From Xanthomonas sp. XNM01 (GTDB taxonomy: Bacteria; Pseudomonadota; Gammaproteobacteria; Xanthomonadales; Xanthomonadaceae), in the NCBI RefSeq assembly GCF_014851915.1, contig NZ_JACVAP010000001.1:1-64000 (forward strand): 64,000 bases of DNA, given 5' to 3'. Under the pieces are notes generated by a model. That model worked only from the letters and a program-made list of their open reading frames with translations. It was not told where the DNA came from and ran no database searches. The translations under genes were made by a program, and so were the position numbers. This document shows, piece by piece, positions 27,184 to 36,649 of this stretch. The first letter of the stretch is position 1; each line of letters starts with the position of its first letter.

Positions 27184-28704
27184 ATGACGAGCAACAGGAT
27201 CGCCCACGCCGGACTCGCGGCGAAGCGGATGAGCGCCGAACAGGCCGCCGAACTGATCGGACCGGGCATGTCGGTCGGCATGAGCGGCTTCACCGGTGCC
27301 GGCTATCCCAAGGGCATCCCGCTGGCGCTGGCCAACCGCATCAGCGCCGCGCACGACCGTGGCGAGGCGTTCGCGCTGCGCATCCTCACCGGCGCGTCCA
27401 CCGCGCCGGAACTCGACGGTGCGCTGGCCCGCGCCGGCGGCATCGACTTCCGCCTGCCGTACCAGTCCGATCCCGACCTGCGCGCCCGCATCAACCAGGG
27501 CGAGATCGAGTACATGGACATCCACTTGGGCCATGTCGCGCAGTACACCTGGTTCGGTTTCCTCGGCCGGCTGGACGTGGCCGTGGTCGAGGTCAGCGCG
27601 ATCCTGCCCGATGGGCGCCTCGTGCCGTCGACCTCGGTCGGCAACAACAAGACCTGGCTGGACCTGGCCGACAAGGTGATCATCGAGGTCAACCACCGCC
27701 AGCCGCTCGGCCTGGACGGCATGCACGACATCTACTACGGCACCGCGCTGCCGCCGCAGCGCAAGCCGATCCAGCTGACCCATCCGGGCGACCGCATCGG
27801 CGAGCCCTACCTGCGCTGCGATCCGGACAAGGTCATCGCCGTGGTCGAGACCGATGCGCCGGACCGCCTTGGCCGCTTCGCGCCGATCGACGACACCTCG
27901 CGCCGCATCGCCGGCCACCTGGTCGAGTTCTTCCGCCACGAGATCAAGGCCGGGCGCCTGCACGAGAACCTGCTGCCGCTGCAGTCCGGCGTGGGCAACG
28001 TCGCCAACGCGGTGCTGGCCGGCCTGCGCGAAGCCGGCTTCCGCGGCCTGACCGCGTTCACCGAGGTCATCCAGGACGGCATGCTGGAGCTGATCGGCGA
28101 CGGCACCATCGGGATCGCCTCGGCCAGTTCGTTCGCGCTGAGCCCGGAAGGCGTCGCGGATTTCGTCGCCAACATCGACCGCTACCGCGAGCACATCGTG
28201 CTGCGTCCGCAGGAGATCTCCAACCACGCCGAGCTGATCCGCCGCCTGGGCGTGATCGGCATGAACGGCATGGTCGAGGCCGACCTGTACGGCAACGTCA
28301 ACTCCACCCACGTGGCCGGCACCAGCATCATCAACGGCATCGGCGGCTCGGGCGACTTCGCCCGCAACGGTTTCCTGTCGTGCTTCCTGACCCCGTCGAC
28401 GGCGAAGAACGGGGCGATCTCGGCGATCGTGCCGATGGTCAGCCACGTCGACCACACCGAGCACGACGTGGCGGTGATCGTCACCGAGCAGGGCCTGGCC
28501 GATCTGCGCGGCCTGTCGCCGAAGCAGCGTGCGCGCAAGATCATCGAGAACTGCGCGCACCCGGACTACCGGCCGCTGCTGCAGGATTATTTCGACCGCG
28601 CGATGCGCGACAGCCGCGGCAAGCACACGCCGCATCTGCTGAACGAGGCGCTGTCCTGGCACCAGCGCTTCCTCGACACCGGCACGATGCTGCCGCAGGC
28701 CTGA
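27184..28704 (+). CDS. Acetyl-CoA hydrolase/succinyl-CoA:acetate CoA-transferase
   Basis: A 506-residue enzyme of the class I CoA-transferase family that includes acetyl-CoA hydrolase and AarC. It moves CoA between succinate and acetate or propionate. Seen: GMSVGMSGFTGAGYPKGIP at the N terminus, EVSAILPDGRLVPSTSVGNN, AFTEVIQDGMLELI, whose glutamate is probably the CoA-thioester nucleophile (inference), and the glycine-rich AGTSIINGIGGSGDFARNG. It has its own promoter and is followed by a REP array. Confidence 0.9.
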   Translation: MTSNRIAHAGLAAKRMSAEQAAELIGPGMSVGMSGFTGAGYPKGIPLALANRISAAHDRGEAFALRILTGASTAPELDGALARAGGIDFRLPYQSDPDLRARINQGEIEYMDIHLGHVAQYTWFGFLGRLDVAVVEVSAILPDGRLVPSTSVGNNKTWLDLADKVIIEVNHRQPLGLDGMHDIYYGTALPPQRKPIQLTHPGDRIGEPYLRCDPDKVIAVVETDAPDRLGRFAPIDDTSRRIAGHLVEFFRHEIKAGRLHENLLPLQSGVGNVANAVLAGLREAGFRGLTAFTEVIQDGMLELIGDGTIGIASASSFALSPEGVADFVANIDRYREHIVLRPQEISNHAELIRRLGVIGMNGMVEADLYGNVNSTHVAGTSIINGIGGSGDFARNGFLSCFLTPSTAKNGAISAIVPMVSHVDHTEHDVAVIVTEQGLADLRGLSPKQRARKIIENCAHPDYRPLLQDYFDRAMRDSRGKHTPHLLNEALSWHQRFLDTGTMLPQA

Positions 28705-28899
28705 GCACGCGGATCGCCGACGGCGTGGTGGCGAGCACGCCTCACGCCGGAGGTCGGTCCGGACGCCGCGTGCAGGCGTTGCGGGAAGCATGCGGCCGGG
28801 CGGGTGAGGGGACGAGGGTGGCCACGATCACGGCCGTTTCTGCAGGCCGGCGACGACGGAGCGGCTGGCCGCCTGCAGGCTCAAGGCCGGTTGTGTGGC

Positions 28900-29860
28900 C
28901 ACGGTCATCGCCAGCATGCGTATCCACAGGGTGGTCGCGGCAGGGCCGCGCCTGCTGGGGATGGCGTGCGCGGCGACCGGGATCTTGCAGGAGGCCGCTC
29001 GAGGCCGACCATGGTGCGGCCGTCGCGGGCAATGCATGACTCGGCATGGCAGTCGCGGCTGCGGCCGCTCCTACAAGGACGATCCGGAACGACGTGGAGC
29101 CGTGTAGGAGGCCGCTTGAGGCCGACCGCCATCCATCCGTTCTGGCCAGTGCATCGACTTCCACGCTCGCCGCCAGCGTGTGATTCCACGAGTGGTCGCG
29201 GCTGGGGCCGCTCCTACAGGGACGGTCCGGAACGACGTGGAGCCGTGTATGAGGCCGCTGGAGGCCGACCGCCATCCATCCGTCCTGGCCAGCGCATCGA
29301 CTTCCACGTTCGCCGCCAGCGTGTGATTCCACGAGTGGTCGCGGCTGGGGCCGCGCCTGCGGGGAATGGCGTGCGCTGCGACCGGGATCTTGTAGGGGGC
29401 CGCTCAAGGCCGACCATGGTGCGACCAGTCGCGGGCGATGCATGGCTTGGCATGGCAGTCGCGGCTGGGGCCGCTCCTACAGGGACGGTCCGGAACGAGG
29501 TGGAGCCGTGCAGGAGGCCGCTGGAGGCCGACCGCCATCCATCCGTCCTGGCCAGCGCATCGACTTCCACGTTCGCCGCCAGCGTGTGATTCCACAGAGT
29601 GGTCGCGGCTGGGGCCGCGCCTGCGGGGGATGGCGTGCGCGGCGACCGGGATCTCGTAGGAGGCCGCTCGAGGCCGACCATGGTGCGGCCGGTCGCGGGC
29701 GATGCATGGTTTGGCATGGCAGTCGCGGCTGTGGCCGCTCTACAGGGCGGTCCGGAACGACGTGGAGCCGTGTACGAGGCCGCTGGAGGCCGACCGCTTT
29801 TCAGCCATTGCCGCCAGCCGGTCACCACACGTGGTCGCGGCGGGGCCGCGCCCACGGAAA
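28900..29860. repeat. Third REP array, irregular inverted pairs
   Basis: GTAGGAGGCCGCTTGAGGCC and variants occur at about 29104, 29247, 29391, 29508, 29656 and 29771, alternating with the inverted GGCCGCTCCTAC at about 29065, 29210, 29473 and 29733. Longer blocks such as GCCAGCGTGTGATTCCAC recur at 29180, 29323 and 29587, so the larger period is near 264 bp with one shortened 143-bp step. It separates the converging CoA-transferase and sco genes and may also help end transcription. Confidence 0.8.
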
Positions 29861-29868
29861 GGGGCGCA

Positions 29869-30441
29869 TCATCGTGCGGCGAGCGTCTGCCGCACCTGTT
29901 CGACGAAGGCCGGGTCCGGCTGCAGGCCAACCACTTCGCTGCGTGCCAGCGGACGGCCGTCGGCATCCAGCAGCACCAGCACGCTGGTGTGGCTGAAGCT
30001 GCCGTCAGGCTGCTGGCGATAGCGCACGTCCAGGCTGGCGGCCAGCGCGCGGACATCGTTCTGCGCCGGGCGCAGCAGGCGCCAGTCGCGCATGTCCAGG
30101 CGGTGGTCGGCGGCGGTCTGCTTCAGCACCGCCGGGATGTCGCGCTCCGGGTCCAGGCTGAGCATGTCCACCTCGATGCGGTGACCATCGGCGGCCAGCT
30201 GCTTCTGCAGCGCCTTGCCGCTTTCCAGAATCATCGGGCACATCAGGTGGCAGTGCGTGTAGAACATCGAGACCACGCGCGGCTGGCCGCGCAGGTCGGA
30301 CCAGGCCAGCAGGCTGCCGTCCTGGTCGGTCAGGCGGGCGTCGACCTGGTACAGCGATTCGCTCGGCAGGGGAGCGGTGTCGGTCGCCAGCGCAGGCGCG
30401 GCGGGCATGACCAGGCAGAGCAGGAACAGCATCGATTTCAT
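29869..30441 (-). CDS. SCO1/SenC-family copper protein
   Basis: A 190-residue exported thioredoxin-fold protein with signal peptide MKSMLFLLCLVMPAAPALA. SCO proteins hand copper to cuproenzymes, classically the CuA site of cytochrome oxidase. The copper ligands are present: CHLMCP (CxxxC) near residue 65 and the histidine of SFSHTSVL near 152. ATG 30441 overlaps the nirV stop by 4 bp, so it is the last gene of a nirK-nirV-sco operon and probably supplies copper to NirK or an oxidase. Confidence 0.9.
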   Translation of the reverse strand: MKSMLFLLCLVMPAAPALATDTAPLPSESLYQVDARLTDQDGSLLAWSDLRGQPRVVSMFYTHCHLMCPMILESGKALQKQLAADGHRIEVDMLSLDPERDIPAVLKQTAADHRLDMRDWRLLRPAQNDVRALAASLDVRYRQQPDGSFSHTSVLVLLDADGRPLARSEVVGLQPDPAFVEQVRQTLAAR

Positions 30442-31250
30442 GGCGGATCCTTTGCGCAGCGGAAACCAAGATTGCCCAGCGTCGCGTTGGACTGCAGCGC
30501 CGACAGCAGGGCGACCCGTTTGAGGACCGCGTAGTCTTCGCGGTCGGTGAAGGACAGGGCAGTCGCGCCGCAGAAGCGCAGGCGGTCGCCGTCGTCCTGG
30601 CCGCGCTTGTCGCTGCCGGCCATCAGGGTGCTGTAGTCGCCGACCCACTCCCACTGGCGACCATGCAGGTTGCGGATGCCGTAGGCGTTGGCCGGTGCGT
30701 CGGCGGCCGCGTCAATCGCACGCGGGCTGCCATCGGCGACCAGACGCATGCGCCAGGCGCGGTCCTCGCGCGCGTCGTGGCGGGTGGCGTCGGCCGCGGC
30801 GGCGAACTCCCATTCCAGCCAGTCGGGCAGGCGCGCGCCCTGGCTGCGGCAGTAGGCGTCGGCCACGAACCAGCTGACGTGGCGGACCGGTGCATCAGCT
30901 GCCTCGTCCGCGCCGGCGGCATCGGCCGACGCCCAGTGCGCCAGGTAGCCGTTGTCGGCGAAGACGCGCGCGATGCGGTCGCGGCGCCAGCGCGGCTCCT
31001 TCGCGAGGAAGGCTTCGAACTGGCGGTTGCTGACCGGCTCGCGCATCAGCTGGAACGGTGCGACGTGCCTGGGCCCGATCGCGTCGTCCAGACGCAGGCT
31101 GGAGCGGAAATCGCCGCCGGCGAGGGGGAGGTATTCGCCGGCGGCGGGCTGATCCGGTGCGGCGGCGGCCTGCCCCGCCGACAGTGCCGGCGGCAGCGCC
31201 GTCAGCAGTGCCAGACAGAGCAGGGTGCGCGGGGCCGCGGTCCGGATCAT
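30438..31250 (-). CDS. nirV: NirV-like formylglycine-enzyme family protein
   Basis: A 270-residue exported protein of the formylglycine-generating enzyme/sulfatase-modifying fold, with signal peptide ending near ALSAGQAAAA. Seen: PLAGGDFRSSL at the N terminus, PVRHVSWFVADAYCRSQG, RLPDWLEWEFAAAA, and GIRNLHGRQWEWVGD, the fold's core. NirV accompanies nirK in many denitrifiers, and its role is unresolved. It starts 10 bp after the nirK stop and is coupled to sco downstream. Confidence 0.88.
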   Translation of the reverse strand: MIRTAAPRTLLCLALLTALPPALSAGQAAAAPDQPAAGEYLPLAGGDFRSSLRLDDAIGPRHVAPFQLMREPVSNRQFEAFLAKEPRWRRDRIARVFADNGYLAHWASADAAGADEAADAPVRHVSWFVADAYCRSQGARLPDWLEWEFAAAADATRHDAREDRAWRMRLVADGSPRAIDAAADAPANAYGIRNLHGRQWEWVGDYSTLMAGSDKRGQDDGDRLRFCGATALSFTDREDYAVLKRVALLSALQSNATLGNLGFRCAKDPP

Positions 31251-31260
31251 GGCCAGCTCC

Positions 31261-32313
31261 TCAGTGCTTGCCGTGGCCGGCGGCGGCAGCCGGCGGTGCG
31301 AATTCGCCGGTGGCCTGCTGGCCCGTGTAGATCTCGTGGTTCTCCTCGCCCTCGACCTTGAGGATGCCCAGCGAGCCCTTGTGGAAGGTGCGGAAGATGC
31401 TGTGGTCGACCAGCACGAAGTTGCCCGGCACGTCGGCCTTGAACTCCACCATCGTCGCGCCGCCTGCCGGCACCAGCGTGGTCTGCACGTTCTCCTGGTA
31501 CTTGCTGCCGCCTTCGACGTACACCTTGTCGAAGATCTCGCCGATGATGTGGAAGCTCGACACCAGGTTCGGGCCGCCGTTGCCGACGAACATGCGGATC
31601 GTCTCGCCGGCTTCGGCCTTCAGCGCGTTGTCGCCGGTCAGCGAGCCCTCGGCGCCGTTGAACACCACGTAGGTCGGGTGCTCGTCGATCGCCTTGTCCA
31701 GGCTGAAGGGCTGCAGGCCGGCCTCGCCGTACTTGCCTTCGGTGTAGAAGTCGCCCTGCATCACGTAGAACTCCTTGTCGACCTTGGCCATGCCTTCTTC
31801 CGGCTCGACCAGGATCAGGCCGTACATGCCGTTGGCGATGTGCATGCCCACCGGCGGCATCGCGCAGTGGTAGACGTACAGGCCCGGCTGCAGCGCCTTG
31901 AAGCTGAACTGCGTGGCGTGGCCCGGCGCGGTGAACGTGGCCTCGGCGCCGCCGCCCGTGCCGGTCACGGCATGCAGGTCGATGTTGTGCGGCACGTGCG
32001 AGTCGTGCGCGTTCTTCAGATGGAACTCGACCGTGTCGCCTTCGCGGACGCGGATGAAGCTGCCCGGCACCGTGCCGCCGAAGGTCCAGAAGTTGTAGGT
32101 GACGCCTTCGGAGATCTCCATGTCCTTTTCGATCGTTTCCAGCTCGACCACGACCTTGGCCGGCGTCTTGCGGTCGATCTGCTTGGGCACGTGCGGCGGT
32201 GCGGTCAGTTCGGCCTTGATGACCGGCAGTTCCGCGGCGAAGGCCGGCATCCCGGCAAGGCCGGCGGCGCAGGCGATGGCATAGGCGAGAAGCGAGAGTC
32301 TGGTGCGTTTCAT
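31261..32313 (-). CDS. nirK: Copper-containing nitrite reductase
   Basis: A 350-residue periplasmic trimer subunit that reduces nitrite to nitric oxide. A signal peptide ends at MPAFAAELP. Two cupredoxin domains follow. Copper ligands and catalytic residues are present: HNIDLHA (type 1 and type 2 histidines with the catalytic Asp), [16 protein letters not shown] (type 2 His, then type 1 Cys, His and Met), SSFHIIGE (catalytic His) and [13 protein letters not shown] (type 2 His). It heads nirK-nirV-sco and has an FNR-type box 73 bp before its ATG. A short His-containing tail (AAAGHGKH) ends the protein. Confidence 0.97.
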   Translation of the reverse strand: MKRTRLSLLAYAIACAAGLAGMPAFAAELPVIKAELTAPPHVPKQIDRKTPAKVVVELETIEKDMEISEGVTYNFWTFGGTVPGSFIRVREGDTVEFHLKNAHDSHVPHNIDLHAVTGTGGGAEATFTAPGHATQFSFKALQPGLYVYHCAMPPVGMHIANGMYGLILVEPEEGMAKVDKEFYVMQGDFYTEGKYGEAGLQPFSLDKAIDEHPTYVVFNGAEGSLTGDNALKAEAGETIRMFVGNGGPNLVSSFHIIGEIFDKVYVEGGSKYQENVQTTLVPAGGATMVEFKADVPGNFVLVDHSIFRTFHKGSLGILKVEGEENHEIYTGQQATGEFAPPAAAAGHGKH

Positions 32314-32351
32314 GGTGTGTCCCCGTCGTGTGTTCGTGGTTGTTGGAGCTC

Positions 32352-32357
32352 ACGTTA
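32352..32357 (-). promoter_or_regulatory. Predicted nirK -10 element
   Basis: TAACGT on the minus strand is centred 32 bp from the centre of the FNR-type box at 32380-32393, which places the box at about -41.5, the class II activator position. It matches TATAAT at three positions. Confidence 0.5.
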
Positions 32358-32379
32358 GGGAGGCGTCAAAACCCGCTCC

Positions 32380-32393
32380 TTGACTTTGATCAA
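32380..32393 (-). promoter_or_regulatory. FNR/Dnr-type box for nirK
   Basis: TTGAC-TTTG-ATCAA on the plus strand (TTGAT-CAAA-GTCAA read toward nirK), a one-mismatch match to the FNR consensus TTGAT-N4-ATCAA. A family regulator such as FNR or the NO-sensing Dnr would activate nirK at low oxygen. Confidence 0.75.
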
Positions 32394-32428
32394 TTCGCGC
32401 ACCGCAACCGCGATTGCCTGCGTCCGGC

Positions 32429-32442
32429 TTGATCTGGATCAG
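32429..32442 (+). promoter_or_regulatory. FNR/Dnr-type box for copper receptor
   Basis: TTGAT-CTGG-ATCAG, one mismatch from consensus. Centred 95 bp before the copper-receptor ATG. A weak -10 candidate, GATGCT at 32465-32470, is centred 32 bp downstream, the same geometry as at nirK. Confidence 0.7.
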
Positions 32443-32530
32443 GTCCGGCGCCCTGGAGCAGGCAGATGCTGGGCTCGCACCCTGGACCCGGGTCCAGGCC
32501 CCGAGCGTCATTCCAGATCAGGAGTCAGGC

Positions 32531-34642
32531 ATGTCCACGCATGCAGCCCGCGCCCGCCAGGGGCGCTTCGAAGAAGGCAGATCGCTTCCCGTCGCCCTGC
32601 TCGCCGCCGCGCTGTCGTTCGCGCTGGCCGCACAGGCCCAGGCCGCCACCGCGGGCGATGCGGGCGACGCGGTCGGCGGCCGCATCGTCACCCTCGACAC
32701 GATGGTGGTCACCGGCGTCGCGCCGGTGCTGGCCACGACCTTCGTCACCGATACCAAGCTGCCGCGGCAGCCGGTGCCGGCCAGCGACGGCGCGGACTAT
32801 CTGAAGACCATTCCCGGTTTCGGCACGCTGCGCAGCGGCGGCACCAACGGCGACCCGGTGCTGCGCGGCATGTTCGGCTCGCGCCTGAACCTGCTGACCA
32901 ACGATGGCCACATGCAGGGCGGCTGCCCGTCGCGGATGGACAACGCGATGTCCTACGTCGCCCCGGAAACCTACGACCGGCTGACCGTGGTCAAGGGCCC
33001 GCAGACGGTGCTGTGGGGGCCGGGCGGTTCGGCCGGCACGGTGCGCTTCGAGCGCGACGCGCCGTACTTCGCCGAGCCGGGCGTGGAGATCGCCGCCAGC
33101 GCGCTGGGCGGAAGCTTCAACCGCAACGACCAGGTGCTCGACGCTTCGGCCGGCACGCCGCGCGGCTACGTGCGCGTGGCCGGCAACCGCTCCGAGGCCG
33201 ACGACTACCGCGACGGCAGCGGTGCGCGCGTGCCGTCGGCCTGGCGCAAATGGAACGTGGATGCGTCGGTCGGCTGGACGCCCGATGCCGACACCCTGCT
33301 GGAGGCCGGCATCGGCCGCGGCGACGGCCAGGCACGCTATGCCGGACGCGGCATGGACGGCAGCCGCTTCGACCGCGACAGCGCCCAGCTGCGGTTCCAG
33401 CGCAGCTTCCATGGCGGCGTGCTGGAGAAGGTGGAGGCCAACCTCTACCGCAACAGCGTCGACCACGTGATGGACAACTACAGCCTGCGCGACCCGGACC
33501 CGACCGGCAGCATGCCGATGCCGATGGCCAGCAACGTCGCCAACCGCAGCACCGGCGGCCGCGTCGCGCTGGCCTGGCGGCAGGAGCGCTGGGATGCGAC
33601 TGCCGGCATCGATGCGCGCGAGGACCAGCACCGCCGCCGCAGCGCGATGGGCCGCGGTGCCTATCTGGCCCAGCCGTGGACGCACGACGCGCGCTCGGCC
33701 AATGTCGGCGCCTTCGCCGAAGCCGGCTGGCAGCAGGCGCCGGGCCAGCGCTGGGTGGCCGGCCTGCGCGTGGACCGTGCCCGCGTCGAGGACCTGCGCA
33801 GCGTCACTGCCGGCATGATGCCGCGGCCCAACCCGACCGCCGGCGATATCCGCCACGACACGCTGGCCTCGGGCTTCCTGCGTGTCGAAGGCCGCGCCGC
33901 CGGCAGCCCGCTGGAGTGGTATGCCGGCGTCGGCCGGGCCGAGCGCATGCCCGACTACTGGGAGCTGTTCTCGCCCGGCAGCGGCCCGTCCGGCAGCGCC
34001 AACGCCTTCGCCGGCGTGCAGCCCGAACGCACGCTGCAGCTCGATGTCGGCCTGCAGTACCACGGTGCCGACTGGGACGTGTGGGCATCGGCCTACGCCG
34101 GCCGCATCGACGACTACATCCTGTTCGACTATCTGTCAGGCGGCATGGGCAGCAGCACCCGCGCCGGCAATGCCGATGCGCGCATCGTCGGTGGCGAGGC
34201 CGGTGTCGACTGGCGCCCGCGCACGCACTGGAAGCTCGGCGGCACGCTGGCCTACGCCTGGGGCGAACTGGACGCCGGCGGCGCGCTGCCGCAGATGCCG
34301 CCGCTGGAGGCGAAGTTCAGCGCCGGCTACGACAACCGGCGCTGGTCGGCCGGTGCGCTGCTGCGCGTGGTCGCCGCTCAGCGCCGGGTCAACCAGGGCC
34401 ACGGCAACGTGGTCGGCCAGGATCTCGGCCCCAGCGCCGGCTTCGCGGTGTTCTCGCTCAACGGCGGCTACCGCTTCAGCGAGCGCGTGCAGCTGGTGGC
34501 CGGCATCGACAATCTGTTCGACCGCGACTACGCCGAGCATCTGAACCTGGCCGGCAACAGCGCCTTCGGCTATCCGGCCGACCCGATGCGGATCCACGAA
34601 CCGGGGCGGAGCGTGTGGGTGAAGCTGGATTACCGGTACTGA
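32531..34642 (+). CDS. oprC: TonB-dependent copper receptor (OprC type)
   Basis: A 703-residue outer-membrane TonB-dependent transporter. The plug has LVTMVVTG-like start (LDTMVVTGVAP) and the family block SYVAPETYDRLTVVKGPQTV, typical of OprC/NosA copper receptors. The plug motif CPSRM gives C132xxxM136, and DHVMD gives H312xM314: the CxxxM/HxM pair used by Pseudomonas OprC to bind copper, with the same 176-residue spacing between the Met and the His, as I recall it. The C terminus ends in the aromatic YRY. It is divergent from nirK and shares its FNR-box region, which fits copper supply to NirK. Confidence 0.9.
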   Translation: MSTHAARARQGRFEEGRSLPVALLAAALSFALAAQAQAATAGDAGDAVGGRIVTLDTMVVTGVAPVLATTFVTDTKLPRQPVPASDGADYLKTIPGFGTLRSGGTNGDPVLRGMFGSRLNLLTNDGHMQGGCPSRMDNAMSYVAPETYDRLTVVKGPQTVLWGPGGSAGTVRFERDAPYFAEPGVEIAASALGGSFNRNDQVLDASAGTPRGYVRVAGNRSEADDYRDGSGARVPSAWRKWNVDASVGWTPDADTLLEAGIGRGDGQARYAGRGMDGSRFDRDSAQLRFQRSFHGGVLEKVEANLYRNSVDHVMDNYSLRDPDPTGSMPMPMASNVANRSTGGRVALAWRQERWDATAGIDAREDQHRRRSAMGRGAYLAQPWTHDARSANVGAFAEAGWQQAPGQRWVAGLRVDRARVEDLRSVTAGMMPRPNPTAGDIRHDTLASGFLRVEGRAAGSPLEWYAGVGRAERMPDYWELFSPGSGPSGSANAFAGVQPERTLQLDVGLQYHGADWDVWASAYAGRIDDYILFDYLSGGMGSSTRAGNADARIVGGEAGVDWRPRTHWKLGGTLAYAWGELDAGGALPQMPPLEAKFSAGYDNRRWSAGALLRVVAAQRRVNQGHGNVVGQDLGPSAGFAVFSLNGGYRFSERVQLVAGIDNLFDRDYAEHLNLAGNSAFGYPADPMRIHEPGRSVWVKLDYRY

Positions 34643-34674
34643 ACGCGCATCCGCGACACCGCAACGCATCGCGC

Positions 34675-35577
34675 TCAGTCGCCCAGCACCCGGGCGCAGA
34701 TGTCGATGAAGGCGCGCAGCTTCGGCTGGCTGCGGGCGGCCCTGGAGAAGTAGAGGAACAGGCCGTCGCTGTCCGGCGAGCGGTCCAGCAGGGCCGGTTC
34801 GAGCAGGCCCGCGGCGATCTCGCGCGATGAATGGAAGGTCGACGAGTAGATCAGGCCGACGCCGCGCACGGCGAGCGCGCGCATGAGCTCGCCGTCGTTC
34901 ACCGTCAGCGGCCCGACCGGATCGATGCGTACGGTCTGGTTGTCCTCGACGAACTCCCAGCGGTAGATATCGCCCTTTTCCGGCCGGCGGAAGCGGATGC
35001 AACGGTGCCGCAGCAGGTCGCTGGTGACCTGCGGCCTGCCGTGTTCGGCGAAGTAGCCCGGCGAACCGAACACCGCCCACCGGAACGGCCTGCCCAGCCG
35101 CACCGCGATCATGTCCTGTTCGATGTAGGAGCCGATGCAGATGCCGGCGTCGTAGCCATCGTTGATGACCTCGCGCTGGCGGTTGGCGACGGTGATGTCC
35201 ACGCTGACGTCGGGCCAGGCGTCGAGGAACGCGGGGAGCACCGGTTCGATCACGTGCGGAATCGCCAGCCGTTCCACCACCAGGCGCAGGGTGCCCGCCG
35301 GCGCACTGGCCGACTGGCGCACCTCCTCGAAGCCGTCCTGGATCGAGCGGGCTGCCGGGTCGACCGACAGCAGCAGCCGGGTGCCGGCCTCGGTCAGCGC
35401 GACCTTCCGTGTCGTGCGATGGAACAGCGGAAGCCCGATCCGCTTCTCCAGCCGCTGCAGCGCCAGGCTCACCGCGCCCGGGGTCCTGCCCAGATCGACC
35501 GCCGCCGCGCGGATGCTCAGGCGGCGTGCGATGGCGAGGAACTCGGCGATGCCATCGAAGTCGGCTCCGGGGTGCAT
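34675..35577 (-). CDS. LysR-family transcriptional regulator
   Basis: A 300-residue regulator with an N-terminal winged helix-turn-helix (FLAIARRLSIRAAAVDLGRT, then PGAVSLALQRLEKRIGLPLF) and a periplasmic-binding-like effector domain. ATG 35577 was chosen; the 23 upstream codons do not resemble the family. It is divergent, across 163 bp, from the PfpI-family gene, which is the likely target. The inducer is unknown. Confidence 0.88.
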   Translation of the reverse strand: MHPGADFDGIAEFLAIARRLSIRAAAVDLGRTPGAVSLALQRLEKRIGLPLFHRTTRKVALTEAGTRLLLSVDPAARSIQDGFEEVRQSASAPAGTLRLVVERLAIPHVIEPVLPAFLDAWPDVSVDITVANRQREVINDGYDAGICIGSYIEQDMIAVRLGRPFRWAVFGSPGYFAEHGRPQVTSDLLRHRCIRFRRPEKGDIYRWEFVEDNQTVRIDPVGPLTVNDGELMRALAVRGVGLIYSSTFHSSREIAAGLLEPALLDRSPDSDGLFLYFSRAARSQPKLRAFIDICARVLGD

Positions 35578-35740
35578 CGGGACGTCCACGCGATGAGGGT
35601 GGCGGATTCTCCAACGCGCCGTCGCCGGCCGCAACGCGATTGGCATCGTGGATTAAACAACCCATTCCCCTGGGCGGGCTTCATCCGGGCCGGTCCGCTG
35701 CCGCACAGTGGCGTCGGACTTCATCCAGCAGGAAGGCGAC

Positions 35741-36520
35741 ATGGCGTTTTTCAAGGCGGTTATAGGTGTTTCACTCCTCCTCGCGGGCGCGCTGCCGCTG
35801 CCGTCGTCCGCGGCCCAGGCGGCGTCGCCGGCGGCGGGCAAGGTGCTGATTGTTGTTTCGAGCCTGGACCGGAAGACCGAGGACCAGGTCGGCGGGTTCT
35901 GGTTTCCCGAGCTGACCCATCCGGTGGCGGTGTTCGACAGGGCCGGCGTGTCCTACGACGTGGCCAGCCCCCGCGGCGGCCTGGCGCCGTTCGATGGGTT
36001 CGACCTGAAGGACCCGGCGAGCCTGGCGTTCTGGACCAGCGCCGGGCATCGCAACAAGCTCGGCAACACGCTGCGGCTGTCGGATGTGGATCCGTCGGCC
36101 TACGCCGCGGTGCTGCTGGTCGGCGGACACGGGCCGATGTGGGACTTCGTCCGCAATCCCGCACTCGAGGCGATCGTGCGCGACATCTACGAGTCCGGCG
36201 GCCTGGTCGCGGCGGTCTGCCACGGCCCCGCCGGCCTGATCGACGTGCGGCTCCGCGATGGGACCCGCCTCGTGCAGGGGCGCCGGCTCACCGCGTTCAC
36301 CGCCGAAGAGGAGGCCGCACGCGGCTACGACCGCATCGTGCCGTTCGAGCTGGAGTCGGCGCTGGTCGCGGCGGGTGCGCGGCTCTCCGAAGCGCCGGTG
36401 TTCGAGTCCCGGGTCGTGGTCGATGGCCGGATCATCACCGGGCAGAACCCGGCGTCGGCGACGCCGCTTGGCGAGGCGATCGTCGCCGCGCTCGGCGCGC
36501 GTGCTGGCACGGGCCGCTGA
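35741..36520 (+). CDS. Exported DJ-1/PfpI-family protein
   Basis: A 259-residue homologue of the protein at 7910-9025, without the C-terminal helical tail. A signal peptide (MAFFKAVIGVSLLLAGALPL) precedes the domain. The nucleophile elbow is VAAVCHGPAGLIDV and the GGHGPMWD loop lies upstream; VDGRIITGQNPAS is near the end. AGGAAGG precedes ATG 35741. The divergent LysR gene is probably its regulator. Hsp31-like proteins have been tied to glyoxal detoxification or peptidase activity; which applies here is unknown. Confidence 0.85.
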   Translation: MAFFKAVIGVSLLLAGALPLPSSAAQAASPAAGKVLIVVSSLDRKTEDQVGGFWFPELTHPVAVFDRAGVSYDVASPRGGLAPFDGFDLKDPASLAFWTSAGHRNKLGNTLRLSDVDPSAYAAVLLVGGHGPMWDFVRNPALEAIVRDIYESGGLVAAVCHGPAGLIDVRLRDGTRLVQGRRLTAFTAEEEAARGYDRIVPFELESALVAAGARLSEAPVFESRVVVDGRIITGQNPASATPLGEAIVAALGARAGTGR

Positions 36521-36649
36521 ACGGATCTTCCCGGCGATGCGCGCGGCGATCCATCGCCAGTCCCCGCCGGCCGCGGGCGAAGCCGTGGATGCCACGGCTG
36601 TGGCCAGGGCAGCGACGGAGCGACCGCCGCCGCCGGTTGGCGGAGCGCG

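Noticed and set aside
32380-32442. CRP/Clp sites instead of FNR sites
   Set aside because: The core is TTGAY-N4-RTCAR; the TGTGA-N6-TCACA pattern expected for Clp is absent.
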